From positions 1 through 27,217 of IMG/VR virus record IMGVR_UViG_3300046011_002526: DNA of 27,217 nucleotides, one strand, 5' to 3'. The position numbers and the translations under genes were made by a program. This stretch comes from a virus. This document shows positions 6,622 to 12,571 of the stretch, in pieces (within the stretch, counting starts at the first letter, position 1; every line of letters starts with the position of its first letter). The notes under the pieces are model-generated. The model was not told the DNA's origin, ran no database searches, and was given only the letters and a program-made list of their open reading frames with translations.

Positions 6622-7648
6622 CTAATAACTTCCCTGGATATACTTCAGGAGAAAAGTTTTCATAGTTATTAACTAAATCCCATTCATAAAACTCAGGAGA
6701 TAAATGGACAGACCCAGGTTTTTCCATATAAGTTTTAGCATAATCTTCTGGATCTATCATGTACCAATTTGTTGGCCATTGATGAACATTCTCAAATTGG
6801 TATTTCATTTCATTAGTAATAATGCCCATAAGTCTATCTCGTGTTGTCCAAGATCCATAAAATGGTGTGCCTTTGTAAAATCCAGTTTTAGGTATTTTTC
6901 TTTCTTCGTGCTCAATCGGATATGGAGCAGTTACCTCAAAAGTTCCTATTTTACCGCTTTGTTGTAACCACTCAAGTTGAATCTTAAGTGTTGTAACTAG
7001 TTTTCTAGCTGATCCTTCTGGATCTAATTGGCGGCATAAATGATGACGAATGTCAACGTTGCCGGCATAAATAACTAGATGAGGTACAAAATAGTCAGGC
7101 AAATATGAACTAACTCCTCTTTCAGTTAATCCATGAAGTGTCAAACCATCATGACGATAGACAACGGTGTTTGCTCTATATCTAGAAATTGAATGTGAGT
7201 CACCAATAACTACTCGCTGAATATCTAAAACTAGATCTTCATGCTTAATAACTTCACATTTCATTAGATCACGAATCTTAGTCCATTCTGATTCTGTAAA
7301 ATCAAAATCAGTCTTTGCGGCACGTGGACGTAGAATTCTTTCAATATCACCTATAGGCATATCCAAAGCTTTGATATTTGCAAGATCCATATCTAAAACT
7401 CTGGCAATTCTGTCTCTTGTTTCTCTAGTATAACCACCAAATAGATTAAAGACTTCACCTTTGAACTCCATAGGAGTTGATACTAACCATGTGCCTTCTT
7501 TGACAAGTTGGTCATTGCCAAAAGCAACTTCAGATTTAGTATTAAAAGCATTATCGACCATGCACTTTTGCATTCTCGGCCATGCAGATCTATGACTAGC
7601 AATTCGATCTGTAAATGAGGTAACTACATCATCTAGTATGTATTTCAT
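6614..7648 (-). CDS. SGNH/GDSL-like protein in the modification cassette
   Basis: 344 residues. After about 140 residues of unassigned N-terminus, residues 146-152 read VVIGDSH, the block I Gly-Asp-Ser of SGNH hydrolases. Next come a glycine in LHGLTERG (171-178) and YAGNVDIRHHL (194-204), matching the 'GxIDxRxH' block III of SGNH proteins found in sugar-modification loci. A convincing block V Asp-x-x-His is not evident, so catalysis is uncertain. SGNH enzymes hydrolyse or transfer acyl groups. Within a run of base-modification candidates it might act on a decorated base or serve as a transferase-like subunit (inference). It is coupled to the MazG-like gene upstream by an ATGA-type overlap. 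Confidence 0.5.
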   Translation of the reverse strand: MKYILDDVVTSFTDRIASHRSAWPRMQKCMVDNAFNTKSEVAFGNDQLVKEGTWLVSTPMEFKGEVFNLFGGYTRETRDRIARVLDMDLANIKALDMPIGDIERILRPRAAKTDFDFTESEWTKIRDLMKCEVIKHEDLVLDIQRVVIGDSHSISRYRANTVVYRHDGLTLHGLTERGVSSYLPDYFVPHLVIYAGNVDIRHHLCRQLDPEGSARKLVTTLKIQLEWLQQSGKIGTFEVTAPYPIEHEERKIPKTGFYKGTPFYGSWTTRDRLMGIITNEMKYQFENVHQWPTNWYMIDPEDYAKTYMEKPGSVHLSPEFYEWDLVNNYENFSPEVYPGKLLDV

Positions 7649-8076
7649 TCTATGTGCTCACAAGCAATTGGAGTACATAGAACAGCTGCATCATCAAATG
7701 CTCGTCCACAAGTTTTGCACTTTCCTTCTACGCCATCGTAACCTAAAAGCTGACGCTTGGCATTTTTATCTGCTTTTTCAAAGTAAAGATCTAGAATGGA
7801 CTGTTCATTAACACCTGCGACTAAGACTAAATTAGCCCAGAAATGAAGTACATCTATCATCTCTCCAACAAAAGCAGCACGATTAAAATGCCGACTAGTA
7901 GCCCATGGCTTCCAACCAGTCTCATTCAATGCTTCATGTAATTCATCTGTTAAGGCCAAAGACATGTCACGAATGTATTGAGCTCGTTGTTCTTCATCAA
8001 GAGTAGTAACATCCACTCCGTATGACTTAAGTTGTAGTCTTCTTTGATTATCTAAAATCATTTGTAAAGCACTCAC
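7645..8076 (-). CDS. MazG-like dNTP pyrophosphatase (dimeric dUTPase type) with zinc ribbon
   Basis: 143 residues from a GTG with GAGGT 6 bases upstream. The all-alpha NTP pyrophosphatase motif is visible: ALTDELHEALNETGWKPW (41-58, metal-binding Glu 45 and 48), GEMIDVLHFWANL (71-83, Glu 72 and Asp 75), and FEKADKNAKRQ (99-109). This arrangement is typical of phage dimeric dUTPase/dCTPase proteins, which hydrolyse a dNTP to the dNMP. An added C-terminal segment, CKTCGRAFDD...CTPIACEH, looks like a zinc ribbon. Beside dCMP deaminase and the predicted dCMP hydroxymethylase, it could remove normal dCTP and supply dCMP, as T4 does with its dCTPase (inference). Confidence 0.8.
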   Translation of the reverse strand: MSALQMILDNQRRLQLKSYGVDVTTLDEEQRAQYIRDMSLALTDELHEALNETGWKPWATSRHFNRAAFVGEMIDVLHFWANLVLVAGVNEQSILDLYFEKADKNAKRQLLGYDGVEGKCKTCGRAFDDAAVLCTPIACEHIE

Positions 8077-8498
8077 GGTTTTACCTCCTGTTTTAATGAA
8101 ATGTTAAATGATCTTGCTAACTCAGCAATGGCACCCAGATCGTAAATCGTTCCATCTATTAAATCAGAATACATGACAGAAGTAATTCCATAACTAGCAA
8201 TTACTTTTATACATTCAGAACATGGATGATGAGTACAATACATATAGCCATTTTTTGTTTGATCTGGTGTGCAATAACGCAATGCGTTCACCTCTGCGTG
8301 TATCACAAAACCACGCCTAGCGTCTCTATCCTCCCACGGAATCGTGACGCCAGGCGCAGCCCCATTGTAGCCGATGCTAATTATGCTTCTATCCCCGCGT
8401 AGAACACATGCACCAACTTTTAGATATGGATCTTCGCTGCGATAGGAGGCTGCTTTCGCAATCTCCAATCCATATTTGTCCCAAGACATTCGAGTCAT
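8073..8498 (-). CDS. Deoxycytidylate deaminase
   Basis: 141 residues with the zinc-dependent deaminase signature: IHAEVNAL (His 67, catalytic Glu 69) and HPCSECIKVI (Cys 93 and 96). GYNGAAPGV (43-51) is the usual dCMP-deaminase substrate loop. The enzyme converts dCMP to dUMP in the cytosol, feeding thymidylate pools or lowering dCMP. The ATG overlaps the upstream stop (ATGACTC). The gene sits upstream in the same operon as the TS-fold enzyme. If that enzyme uses dCMP, the two compete for the substrate; if it uses dUMP, they form a chain. Confidence 0.9.
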   Translation of the reverse strand: MTRMSWDKYGLEIAKAASYRSEDPYLKVGACVLRGDRSIISIGYNGAAPGVTIPWEDRDARRGFVIHAEVNALRYCTPDQTKNGYMYCTHHPCSECIKVIASYGITSVMYSDLIDGTIYDLGAIAELARSFNISLKQEVKP

Positions 8499-9046
8499 GA
8501 CTCAACAACCGCCAGGTGTTTAACGATAAGAGCAATCTCATCATCAGTTAAGTCACTACTCGAACTTATTTCACGGCTTACTAAGCCGCGTACTGCCGCT
8601 AGGATGGCATCCTTCTCCGTGATGCCTTGCGTTCCTAGCAACTCTACTATTTGCTTCAAACCAGGATTTGCACGTTTCATCATGACTTTATCTGGTTTGT
8701 TGCGTTCAATTGCAAGTTCTACTTCTTCTTTGCTTGCAATTGCTTTATCGATGCCAATACCTAAAGCGCCAATGGCTCTACCCCAGCAACTTGTTTCAAG
8801 GTTCTGTATTTCACTACCTCGAGTGAAGTTAGTTTTACCAGGTAAATATTCTTGAGCAGTACCAACACCAGGTTTCTCATCTTGTGGATTGCGATAAGCA
8901 TAAGCTCTACCTATTACAATTACTTGATCTCCAACTGTCTGGAACTGCAAATCAGGATCCATTTGCAATGAACCTTCTGGATACTTCTCATAGAATAGTT
9001 TAATTCTGTGAGGTACATCTACATAATTTTCAAGACGCTTGTCCAT
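8495..9046 (-). CDS. Phage recombination-associated protein, possible ssDNA annealing factor
   Basis: 183 residues. The conserved part is residues 1-115: YVDVPHRIKLFYEKYPEGSLQ, a strand IVIGRAYAYRN, then ETSCWGRAIGALGIGID (84-100). The RAIGALG run, preceded by Glu/Thr and a Trp, is reminiscent of phage annealing proteins (Rad52/Erf-like 'GRAL' region), and this family regularly sits next to a Cas4/RecB-like exonuclease, as here. An exonuclease plus annealing pair would parallel lambda Exo/Beta. The rest (about 120-183) is a charged helical tail. The good SD AGGGGG precedes the ATG. The assignment rests on context and a loose motif. Confidence 0.5.
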   Translation of the reverse strand: MDKRLENYVDVPHRIKLFYEKYPEGSLQMDPDLQFQTVGDQVIVIGRAYAYRNPQDEKPGVGTAQEYLPGKTNFTRGSEIQNLETSCWGRAIGALGIGIDKAIASKEEVELAIERNKPDKVMMKRANPGLKQIVELLGTQGITEKDAILAAVRGLVSREISSSSDLTDDEIALIVKHLAVVES

Positions 9047-9800
9047 TTAATCCCCCTATTTGTGTCAATAAACTTTCAATGTGTTCTAATCTGTTTGCCA
9101 AATCAATAACAGTTAGAAAAGAATCCCATGCTAAATCTGCATCTGTAACCTCATGGAAAGTTGTTCCGTTAACAGATACATGAACAATGCCTAAACCATC
9201 TAGTACAGGCAAAGATTGTTCATTGCCTTCTTCATCAAGATAGAAATCAGCATTTGCGTATGCTGCAATTTGCATTGCCATTTCGCCATAGACTCCAGCG
9301 CTGGTTTTCCAATCACAAAGATAAGTCTTACCAGCTAATGGACCATTGCCAAACTTAAGAATTGCATCAAAAGTACCAGCATAACCGTGAACTCTGTTTG
9401 CTACAACTTTCTCGGTCAATACAGGAATTACTTCCCATTGATCTAGCCATTCTACGTAGCCGTTGACGTATTCAGCAAACTCTCCAGCAACTTCTGCTTC
9501 TCCACCATGAATGATAGTTTCAGCAATTGAATGGATCTCTGTTCCTCGTGCTCCAGCTTTGTCTCTTTGATTCCAAGGAATCATTTTTAAGAACTTGACA
9601 GCTTCTTCACGTTCACGGTTAATTAGATTAGGAAGATTTGCAAAATTATCATAGACATATTCTGCAACTAGTTTTGCACTCCAATATGGAAGTGCAGGTT
9701 TAGGCATACCAGATCCAATGAGAGTGGTAACACCTTTGACGGGTTGGCCATCAAGAACATACTTGTGACCACGCTTTGTTTCAATGCGTTCTAGTCCCAT
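9030..9800 (-). CDS. Cas4/RecB-like PD-(D/E)XK exonuclease
   Basis: 256 residues. Motifs in order: GARGTEIHSIAE with His 90, Glu 130, GYAGTFDAIL with Asp 145, LCDWKTSAG with Asp 163 and Lys 165, and QIAAYANA with Gln 177 and Tyr 181. This H-D-DxK-QxxxY series is the RecB nuclease signature. The iron-sulfur cysteines of true Cas4 are not obvious. Actinophage members are annotated as Cas4-family or RecB-like exonucleases and probably resect DNA ends for recombination. It overlaps the putative annealing gene by 17 bases, suggesting a two-protein recombination unit. Confidence 0.85.
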   Translation of the reverse strand: MGLERIETKRGHKYVLDGQPVKGVTTLIGSGMPKPALPYWSAKLVAEYVYDNFANLPNLINREREEAVKFLKMIPWNQRDKAGARGTEIHSIAETIIHGGEAEVAGEFAEYVNGYVEWLDQWEVIPVLTEKVVANRVHGYAGTFDAILKFGNGPLAGKTYLCDWKTSAGVYGEMAMQIAAYANADFYLDEEGNEQSLPVLDGLGIVHVSVNGTTFHEVTDADLAWDSFLTVIDLANRLEHIESLLTQIGGLNGQAS

Positions 9801-10126
9801 GAGCTCTTCAAAGTTCTCTTGGTAAAGAAGTTAGCAAGTCCTTTTTCGTTTGCCTCAATTAGTCTTGAGTATCGACTTGCATAATTATTCGAAATGGCAA
9901 ATTGGTCCCCCGAAGATCTAATACCAATTTCCCATCGTAACTTGTTAATTAGCAAATCAATAGAACAGATATCGTGACCTGCTGATTTCCATTGATAAGC
10001 AAGATCAACTAATTGACGATAGATGTGTGGATTCTCATGATGAAACTTGTTGAACTGTTCATCAATCGGATCTGCCAATAAAGATAATTGCTTTGGTTCA
10101 AACCATTCCCTGGCGGTTTCTGACAT
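9791..10126 (-). CDS. Conserved phage protein of unknown function
   Basis: 111 residues. The central block FNKFHHENPHIYRQLVDLA, then QWKSAGHDICSIDLLINKL, RWEIG and NNYASRYSRLIEAN is a pattern I recognise from small proteins common in tailed phages of many hosts (FHxxNPHVYxxF...RWExxxxT...NNxxxRYARL). They have no assigned role; a DNA-linked function is suspected because of their place in replication and recombination operons. AAAGG before the ATG supports the start. It overlaps the Cas4-like gene by 10 bases. Confidence 0.75.
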   Translation of the reverse strand: MSETAREWFEPKQLSLLADPIDEQFNKFHHENPHIYRQLVDLAYQWKSAGHDICSIDLLINKLRWEIGIRSSGDQFAISNNYASRYSRLIEANEKGLANFFTKRTLKSSWD

Positions 10127-10127
10127 T

Positions 10128-10568
10128 TTATGCCTTTCGTTTTAGTTGAGTTGGTACTAGTTCATTGCATTTTGAGTTGACTGCCCAATGTGTCCAACCG
10201 GACCAATGGTATTTTGCATTCAACGCTGCTACAAATCCTACATCTTGGTAGATAGGTTCCCATTGATCTATGGACTTTGATTGCAGGTGTTTCACCAGCT
10301 TCTTAGTCTTAGACTTCGGCATTCCATAATCTACTAATCTGTTTGCAACCATAAAAGATAAACCATGTCGCCATTGCTTATCTAAGAATTGCCATCGTCC
10401 TCTGGCTGAAGACTGATCTCCTACTGCTTTGTAGTTACCTCTAGATTCATGATGGCTTACACATTTTGCGTAAGCAACCTGATCTTTTGGAACTCTTGCT
10501 GCTGCTGTTTTATAGTCCACCGCATTCGCATTTGGTGATACTAATAAAAAGGCTACAGCGATTGCCAT
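10128..10568 (-). CDS. Secreted lysozyme/transglycosylase-like protein
   Basis: 146 residues. Residues 3-16 form a hydrophobic stretch ending in ANA, a signal-peptide-like cleavage site. It is followed by CVSHHESRGNYKAVG (36-50), with Glu 41 in the place of the catalytic Glu of soluble transglycosylase/Rpf-type domains, and SSARGRWQFLDKQWR (53-67), the usual G.wQf.. motif. It would cleave cell-wall glycan. Its site in the early operon, far from the CHAP endolysin and holins, is odd. The annotated N-terminus lacks the positive charges a signal peptide needs; a CTG 9 bases upstream, or a frameshift in the preceding 17-codon frame, would supply basic residues. Confidence 0.65.
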   Translation of the reverse strand: MAIAVAFLLVSPNANAVDYKTAAARVPKDQVAYAKCVSHHESRGNYKAVGDQSSARGRWQFLDKQWRHGLSFMVANRLVDYGMPKSKTKKLVKHLQSKSIDQWEPIYQDVGFVAALNAKYHWSGWTHWAVNSKCNELVPTQLKRKA

Positions 10569-10573
10569 GACCT

Positions 10574-10627
10574 TCAGACATCGTTCCTCTGACGGCGGAC
10601 AGATACAGCATAAATAAACACAAACAT
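10574..10627 (-). CDS. Possible 17-codon leader peptide
   Basis: AGGAGG, the best-looking ribosome site in this stretch, lies 5 bases before an ATG that opens a frame of only 17 codons (MFVFIYAVSVRRQRNDV), stopping 5 bases before the lysozyme-like ATG. It may be a translated leader that couples ribosomes into the lysozyme gene. Alternatively it is the real N-terminus of that protein, separated by a one- or two-base shift: its RRQR would make a sensible signal-peptide n-region in front of the hydrophobic stretch. Confidence 0.35.
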   Translation of the reverse strand: MFVFIYAVSVRRQRNDV

Positions 10628-10652
10628 AGTTGCCTCCTAGTCGTTGTGTTAG

Positions 10653-10835
10653 TTAGCTTTTGGTTCCATTCATCAATGCATCTAATGCATCTTGATAAAC
10701 GTAACGTAAGTTCGAAGGTGTTTTGTAACCTTCAACTTTTCCAAGATCAACCCAACGTCGTACTGTTCGTGAGTTGCGTCCAATGAGCTTTGCGGCTTGC
10801 CCTGTTGTTAGGGACTTTCTACTTTCATTTGTCAT
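10653..10835 (-). CDS. Excisionase/MerR-type HTH DNA-binding protein
   Basis: 60 residues from the ATG at 10835, chosen because AGGA lies 7 bases upstream; the ATG 6 bases earlier is too close to it. LTTGQAAKLIGRNSRTVRRWVDLGKVEGYKTPSNLRYVYQDAL is the HTH_17/excisionase winged-helix domain over nearly the full length. Such proteins bind DNA as excisionases or as small regulators. No integrase is visible, so a transcriptional role is more likely. A candidate promoter lies directly upstream (10901-10929), and the TGTCCG/CGGACA inverted repeat at 10851-10901 in its leader might be its own operator (inference). Confidence 0.8.
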   Translation of the reverse strand: MTNESRKSLTTGQAAKLIGRNSRTVRRWVDLGKVEGYKTPSNLRYVYQDALDALMNGTKS

Positions 10836-10900
10836 ATGCATATCCTAAACTGTCCGTAGTGACCATGCGACCATTGCCGCGCAGTGTTTTATCAGCGGAC

Positions 10901-10929
10901 ATAACATAAATCTATTTTATGCTATACAA
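10901..10929 (-). promoter_or_regulatory. Candidate leftward promoter
   Basis: On the minus strand, TTGTAT (-35 like) and TGTTAT (-10 like) are separated by exactly 17 bases, with each box matching consensus at four of six positions. A start near 10894 would give a leader of about 60 bases before the HTH gene. The pair follows the hairpin at 10938-10975, where the previous transcript could end. Confidence 0.35.
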
Positions 10930-10937
10930 TCCGCTAG

Positions 10938-10975
10938 CGATTAACCGGTTTACCTGGCGGTTCTCCGGTTAATCG
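10938..10975 (-). terminator. Perfect 11-bp inverted repeat over a stop codon
   Basis: CGATTAACCGG (10938-10948) and CCGGTTAATCG (10965-10975) are exact complements with a 16-base loop. The right arm contains the stop codon of the small membrane-protein gene. There is no T-run after it, so it is not a standard intrinsic terminator; a protein-binding site or mRNA-end hairpin is possible. The loop carries AACCGCCAGG in minus orientation, the same core that precedes four start codons in this region. Confidence 0.45.
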
Positions 10976-11157
10976 TCCAACATACATTCAACCATAGTTC
11001 CCCAGCAATAACCACCATCCGTCCACCATAGATTCATGGACACTTGCCAAATTGCCCACAAACCAATTAAGATGAATATTGCTCTAACTCGTTTGCCACG
11101 TTTAGTTAGTTTCATTACTAGTCTCCTTAGTTTGTTGACAAGAACAGACTTCGACAT
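10969..11157 (-). CDS. Small single-pass membrane protein
   Basis: 62 residues from the ATG at 11157, which has AGGAGG 6 bases upstream. A later ATG at 11115 also has a strong SD (AAGGAG, 7 bases), so two starts may be used. A basic N-terminus (KLTKRGKRVR) is followed by one hydrophobic helix (AIFILIGLWAIWQVSMNLWW) and a short outer tail with three cysteines or acidic residues (YCWGTMVECMLDD). The charge pattern predicts the N-terminus inside. The function is unknown; phage early operons often carry such proteins, some acting in superinfection exclusion. Confidence 0.6.
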   Translation of the reverse strand: MSKSVLVNKLRRLVMKLTKRGKRVRAIFILIGLWAIWQVSMNLWWTDGGYCWGTMVECMLDD

Positions 11158-11207
11158 CATATTCCTCCTGATAAGAGTGATAGATATATCCTTTTCCATA
11201 ACATAGA

Positions 11208-11366
11208 TTACAAGTCATTGGATTCATCCAAATCCCAAGCAATCTCAGAGTTTATGCATATTGGAACAACACAAACCCATCGCGGCATTCCACTGTATGC
11301 TCTACTAGAAAGCATGACATCAGATCCACATGCGGCACACTTTAATCTTCCTGTTTTTACGGTCAT
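11208..11366 (-). CDS. 52-residue zinc-ribbon protein
   Basis: Starts at the ATG at 11366, which forms an ATGA overlap with the previous stop and has GGAG 6 bases upstream. MTVKTGRLKCAACGSDV gives a CxxC pair at 10-13, and WVCVVPIC gives a second pair further on. The protein probably folds around one zinc. No family is recognised. It lies between the papain-like gene and the membrane-protein gene in the early leftward operon. Confidence 0.6.
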   Translation of the reverse strand: MTVKTGRLKCAACGSDVMLSSRAYSGMPRWVCVVPICINSEIAWDLDESNDL

Positions 11367-11788
11367 GGCAATCTCCAATATCCATAGACACATCTAGTTT
11401 CATTTCTTGACGGATCATGAGTGTCATATATGACACCGTCAATTACCGCCACAACATGTTTTGAGACATTGGCGATGATTCGTCCGTTAGGTAACTCATC
11501 TGCTTTGAGATGGACTTTGCAACCTGAACCAATAGTCATAGTTGGTATCCATTTAAAGCCAAGATCTTTCATGATCTTTTTAGTCGTATTGTTTCTGATA
11601 CCAGTACGACTAGATGACTTTGTGCGCTTTTTTGACTTACGTTCAAAACCTACATACTTATTTACATAGTCATAGATTTCTTGATACGGCCGATCTGTAG
11701 CAATGCAGATGGCACGGACGACACAGTCTGAAGCAGATCCTTTATAACCTGCTGCAGCTCGTCCACCATCATTAAATTGAACTTCCAT
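11363..11788 (-). CDS. Papain-like-fold cysteine protease homologue
   Basis: 141 residues starting MEVQFNDGGRAAAGYKG. The segment SASDCVVRAICIATDRPYQEIYDYV (18-42) places a cysteine at the start of a helix, as in papain-like and C39-like peptidases. SKHVVAVIDGVIYDTHDPS (108-126) then supplies the His and a likely Asp. This small family is spread over phages and bacteria; the 'DCVVRAIAIAT' signature is its hallmark. Catalytic activity and target are not established. The start has the AACCGCCAGGAGG leader shared with other genes of this region. Confidence 0.65.
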   Translation of the reverse strand: MEVQFNDGGRAAAGYKGSASDCVVRAICIATDRPYQEIYDYVNKYVGFERKSKKRTKSSSRTGIRNNTTKKIMKDLGFKWIPTMTIGSGCKVHLKADELPNGRIIANVSKHVVAVIDGVIYDTHDPSRNETRCVYGYWRLP

Positions 11789-11820
11789 TTTTCCTCCTGG
11801 CGGTTAGTGGTACTGGACCA

Positions 11821-11973
11821 TTATACACTGCGGACTTTTTGAGTCGAAAGTTTTTTATGCAATTCAGCACAATTTGTGCATATACTCGCAATGAAACGCT
11901 GACCGTTGTCATATTGATACCAACGATTTTGCATATTGTTGGTTTCCCAACCACACATGTGGCAAACTTTCAT
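11821..11973 (-). CDS. 50-residue CxxC-CxxC protein
   Basis: The gene runs from an ATG that overlaps the previous stop (ATGA), with GAGG 8 bases upstream. It reads MKVCHMCGWETNN at the start and SICTNCAELHKKL toward the end. The two CxxC pairs frame about 27 residues, the spacing of a treble-clef or rubredoxin-like zinc site. Its role is unknown. The coupling to the upstream small gene and the paired cysteines make it a real gene in my view. Confidence 0.6.
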   Translation of the reverse strand: MKVCHMCGWETNNMQNRWYQYDNGQRFIASICTNCAELHKKLSTQKVRSV

Positions 11974-12146
11974 GATTCAGATCCTCTCATAAGTCTACCC
12001 CATACTGCAAGCATTTCAATTTCTGATTCGAAACGTCCATCAGCTTTTGCGCGGTCAATAATTTCATTGACGCTAGATAGTTCAGGATAATCTGAACGAA
12101 GTTTTGCAGCAAACTGAGTTGCCCATTCTTTAGTTAAGTGAGTCAT
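11970..12146 (-). CDS. 58-residue helical protein of unknown function
   Basis: An unbroken frame starting at the ATG that shares one base with the preceding stop (TAATG) and ending in an ATGA overlap with the next gene. It reads MTHLTKEWATQFAAKLRSD at the start and EIEMLAVWGRLMRGSES at the end: amphipathic, charged, with no cysteines and no membrane segment. No family is recognised. The tight overlaps at both ends support it as the second gene of the early leftward operon. Confidence 0.6.
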   Translation of the reverse strand: MTHLTKEWATQFAAKLRSDYPELSSVNEIIDRAKADGRFESEIEMLAVWGRLMRGSES

Positions 12147-12361
12147 TACTTCATCTCCTTTGATGTTGCAACTGCAATTTCCATCAAAAGATCATCAGCA
12201 AATTGTTTTTCTTCTTTTGTCCATGTTAAATAGTACTCGTTATATTCATCTGCAGTAACACTTAGATCTGCATAACCAAGTACTTTCTTTTGTACTTCGA
12301 ATTTACGTGGCAATCCACAAGAATAGTTCCAGCGAATTTGCTCTTTTGACATTGTGTTCAT
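12146..12361 (-). CDS. 71-residue early protein of unknown function
   Basis: The first gene of the leftward early operon, just inside the divergent regulatory region. The start is well defined: AACCGCCAGGAGG followed by seven A residues and ATG. The protein is acidic and helical at the C-terminus (TKEEKQFADDLLMEIAVATSKEMK), with aromatic residues in the middle (YNEYYLTW). Nothing catalytic is visible. First-position early phage genes often modify host functions, but nothing in the sequence shows that here. Confidence 0.65.
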   Translation of the reverse strand: MNTMSKEQIRWNYSCGLPRKFEVQKKVLGYADLSVTADEYNEYYLTWTKEEKQFADDLLMEIAVATSKEMK

Positions 12362-12384
12362 TTTTTTTCCTCCTGGCGGTTAGT

Positions 12385-12400
12385 ATGAGCGGTCGCTCAT
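12385..12400. promoter_or_regulatory. 16-bp operator-like dyad
   Basis: ATGAGCG and CGCTCAT are perfect inverted repeats separated by two bases. The site lies 24 bases upstream of the first leftward early gene, overlapping the likely 5' leader, a position suited to repression. Confidence 0.45.
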
Positions 12401-12472
12401 AGGATCAATATACACTGATTGTGGACATATATCCACCATTTGTGGAAATGTTTCTAAAAGATCTTATTTACT

Positions 12473-12486
12473 AGAACATCTGTTCT
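12473..12486. promoter_or_regulatory. LexA-type SOS box (GAAC-N4-GTTC)
   Basis: AGAACATCTGTTCT is a perfect dyad with a two-base spacer and contains GAACATCTGTTC, matching the GAAC-N4-GTTC core of LexA boxes in Actinobacteria and Bacillus. It lies centrally between the divergent genes, where host LexA could repress one or both directions and DNA damage would release them. Expected chance occurrence of the eight fixed bases is below one per window. Confidence 0.5.
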
Positions 12487-12550
12487 GGCCGGTGGCACAT
12501 AAGTTAACCAGAGCCATCAGGATCCACCAGGACGCGGGTTCATTTGTGGT

Positions 12551-12566
12551 GAGTATAAATATACTC
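12551..12566. promoter_or_regulatory. 16-bp dyad with back-to-back -10-like boxes
   Basis: GAGTATA and TATACTC flank two A residues. TATACT occurs on both strands (12560-12565 on plus, 12557-12552 on minus), so the dyad may hold -10 boxes for both directions or an operator covering one. A rightward start 6-7 bases after the plus box would fall at about 12572, where the foldable element begins. The plus -35 candidate TTCATT (12539-12544) has a short 15-base spacer. Confidence 0.35.
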
Positions 12567-12571
12567 GGATC

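Noticed and set aside
12385-12400. CRISPR-like or attachment-site repeat
   Set aside because: The dyads occur once each with different sequences. No direct-repeat array with spacers and no integrase are present, so neither a CRISPR array nor an att site is supported.
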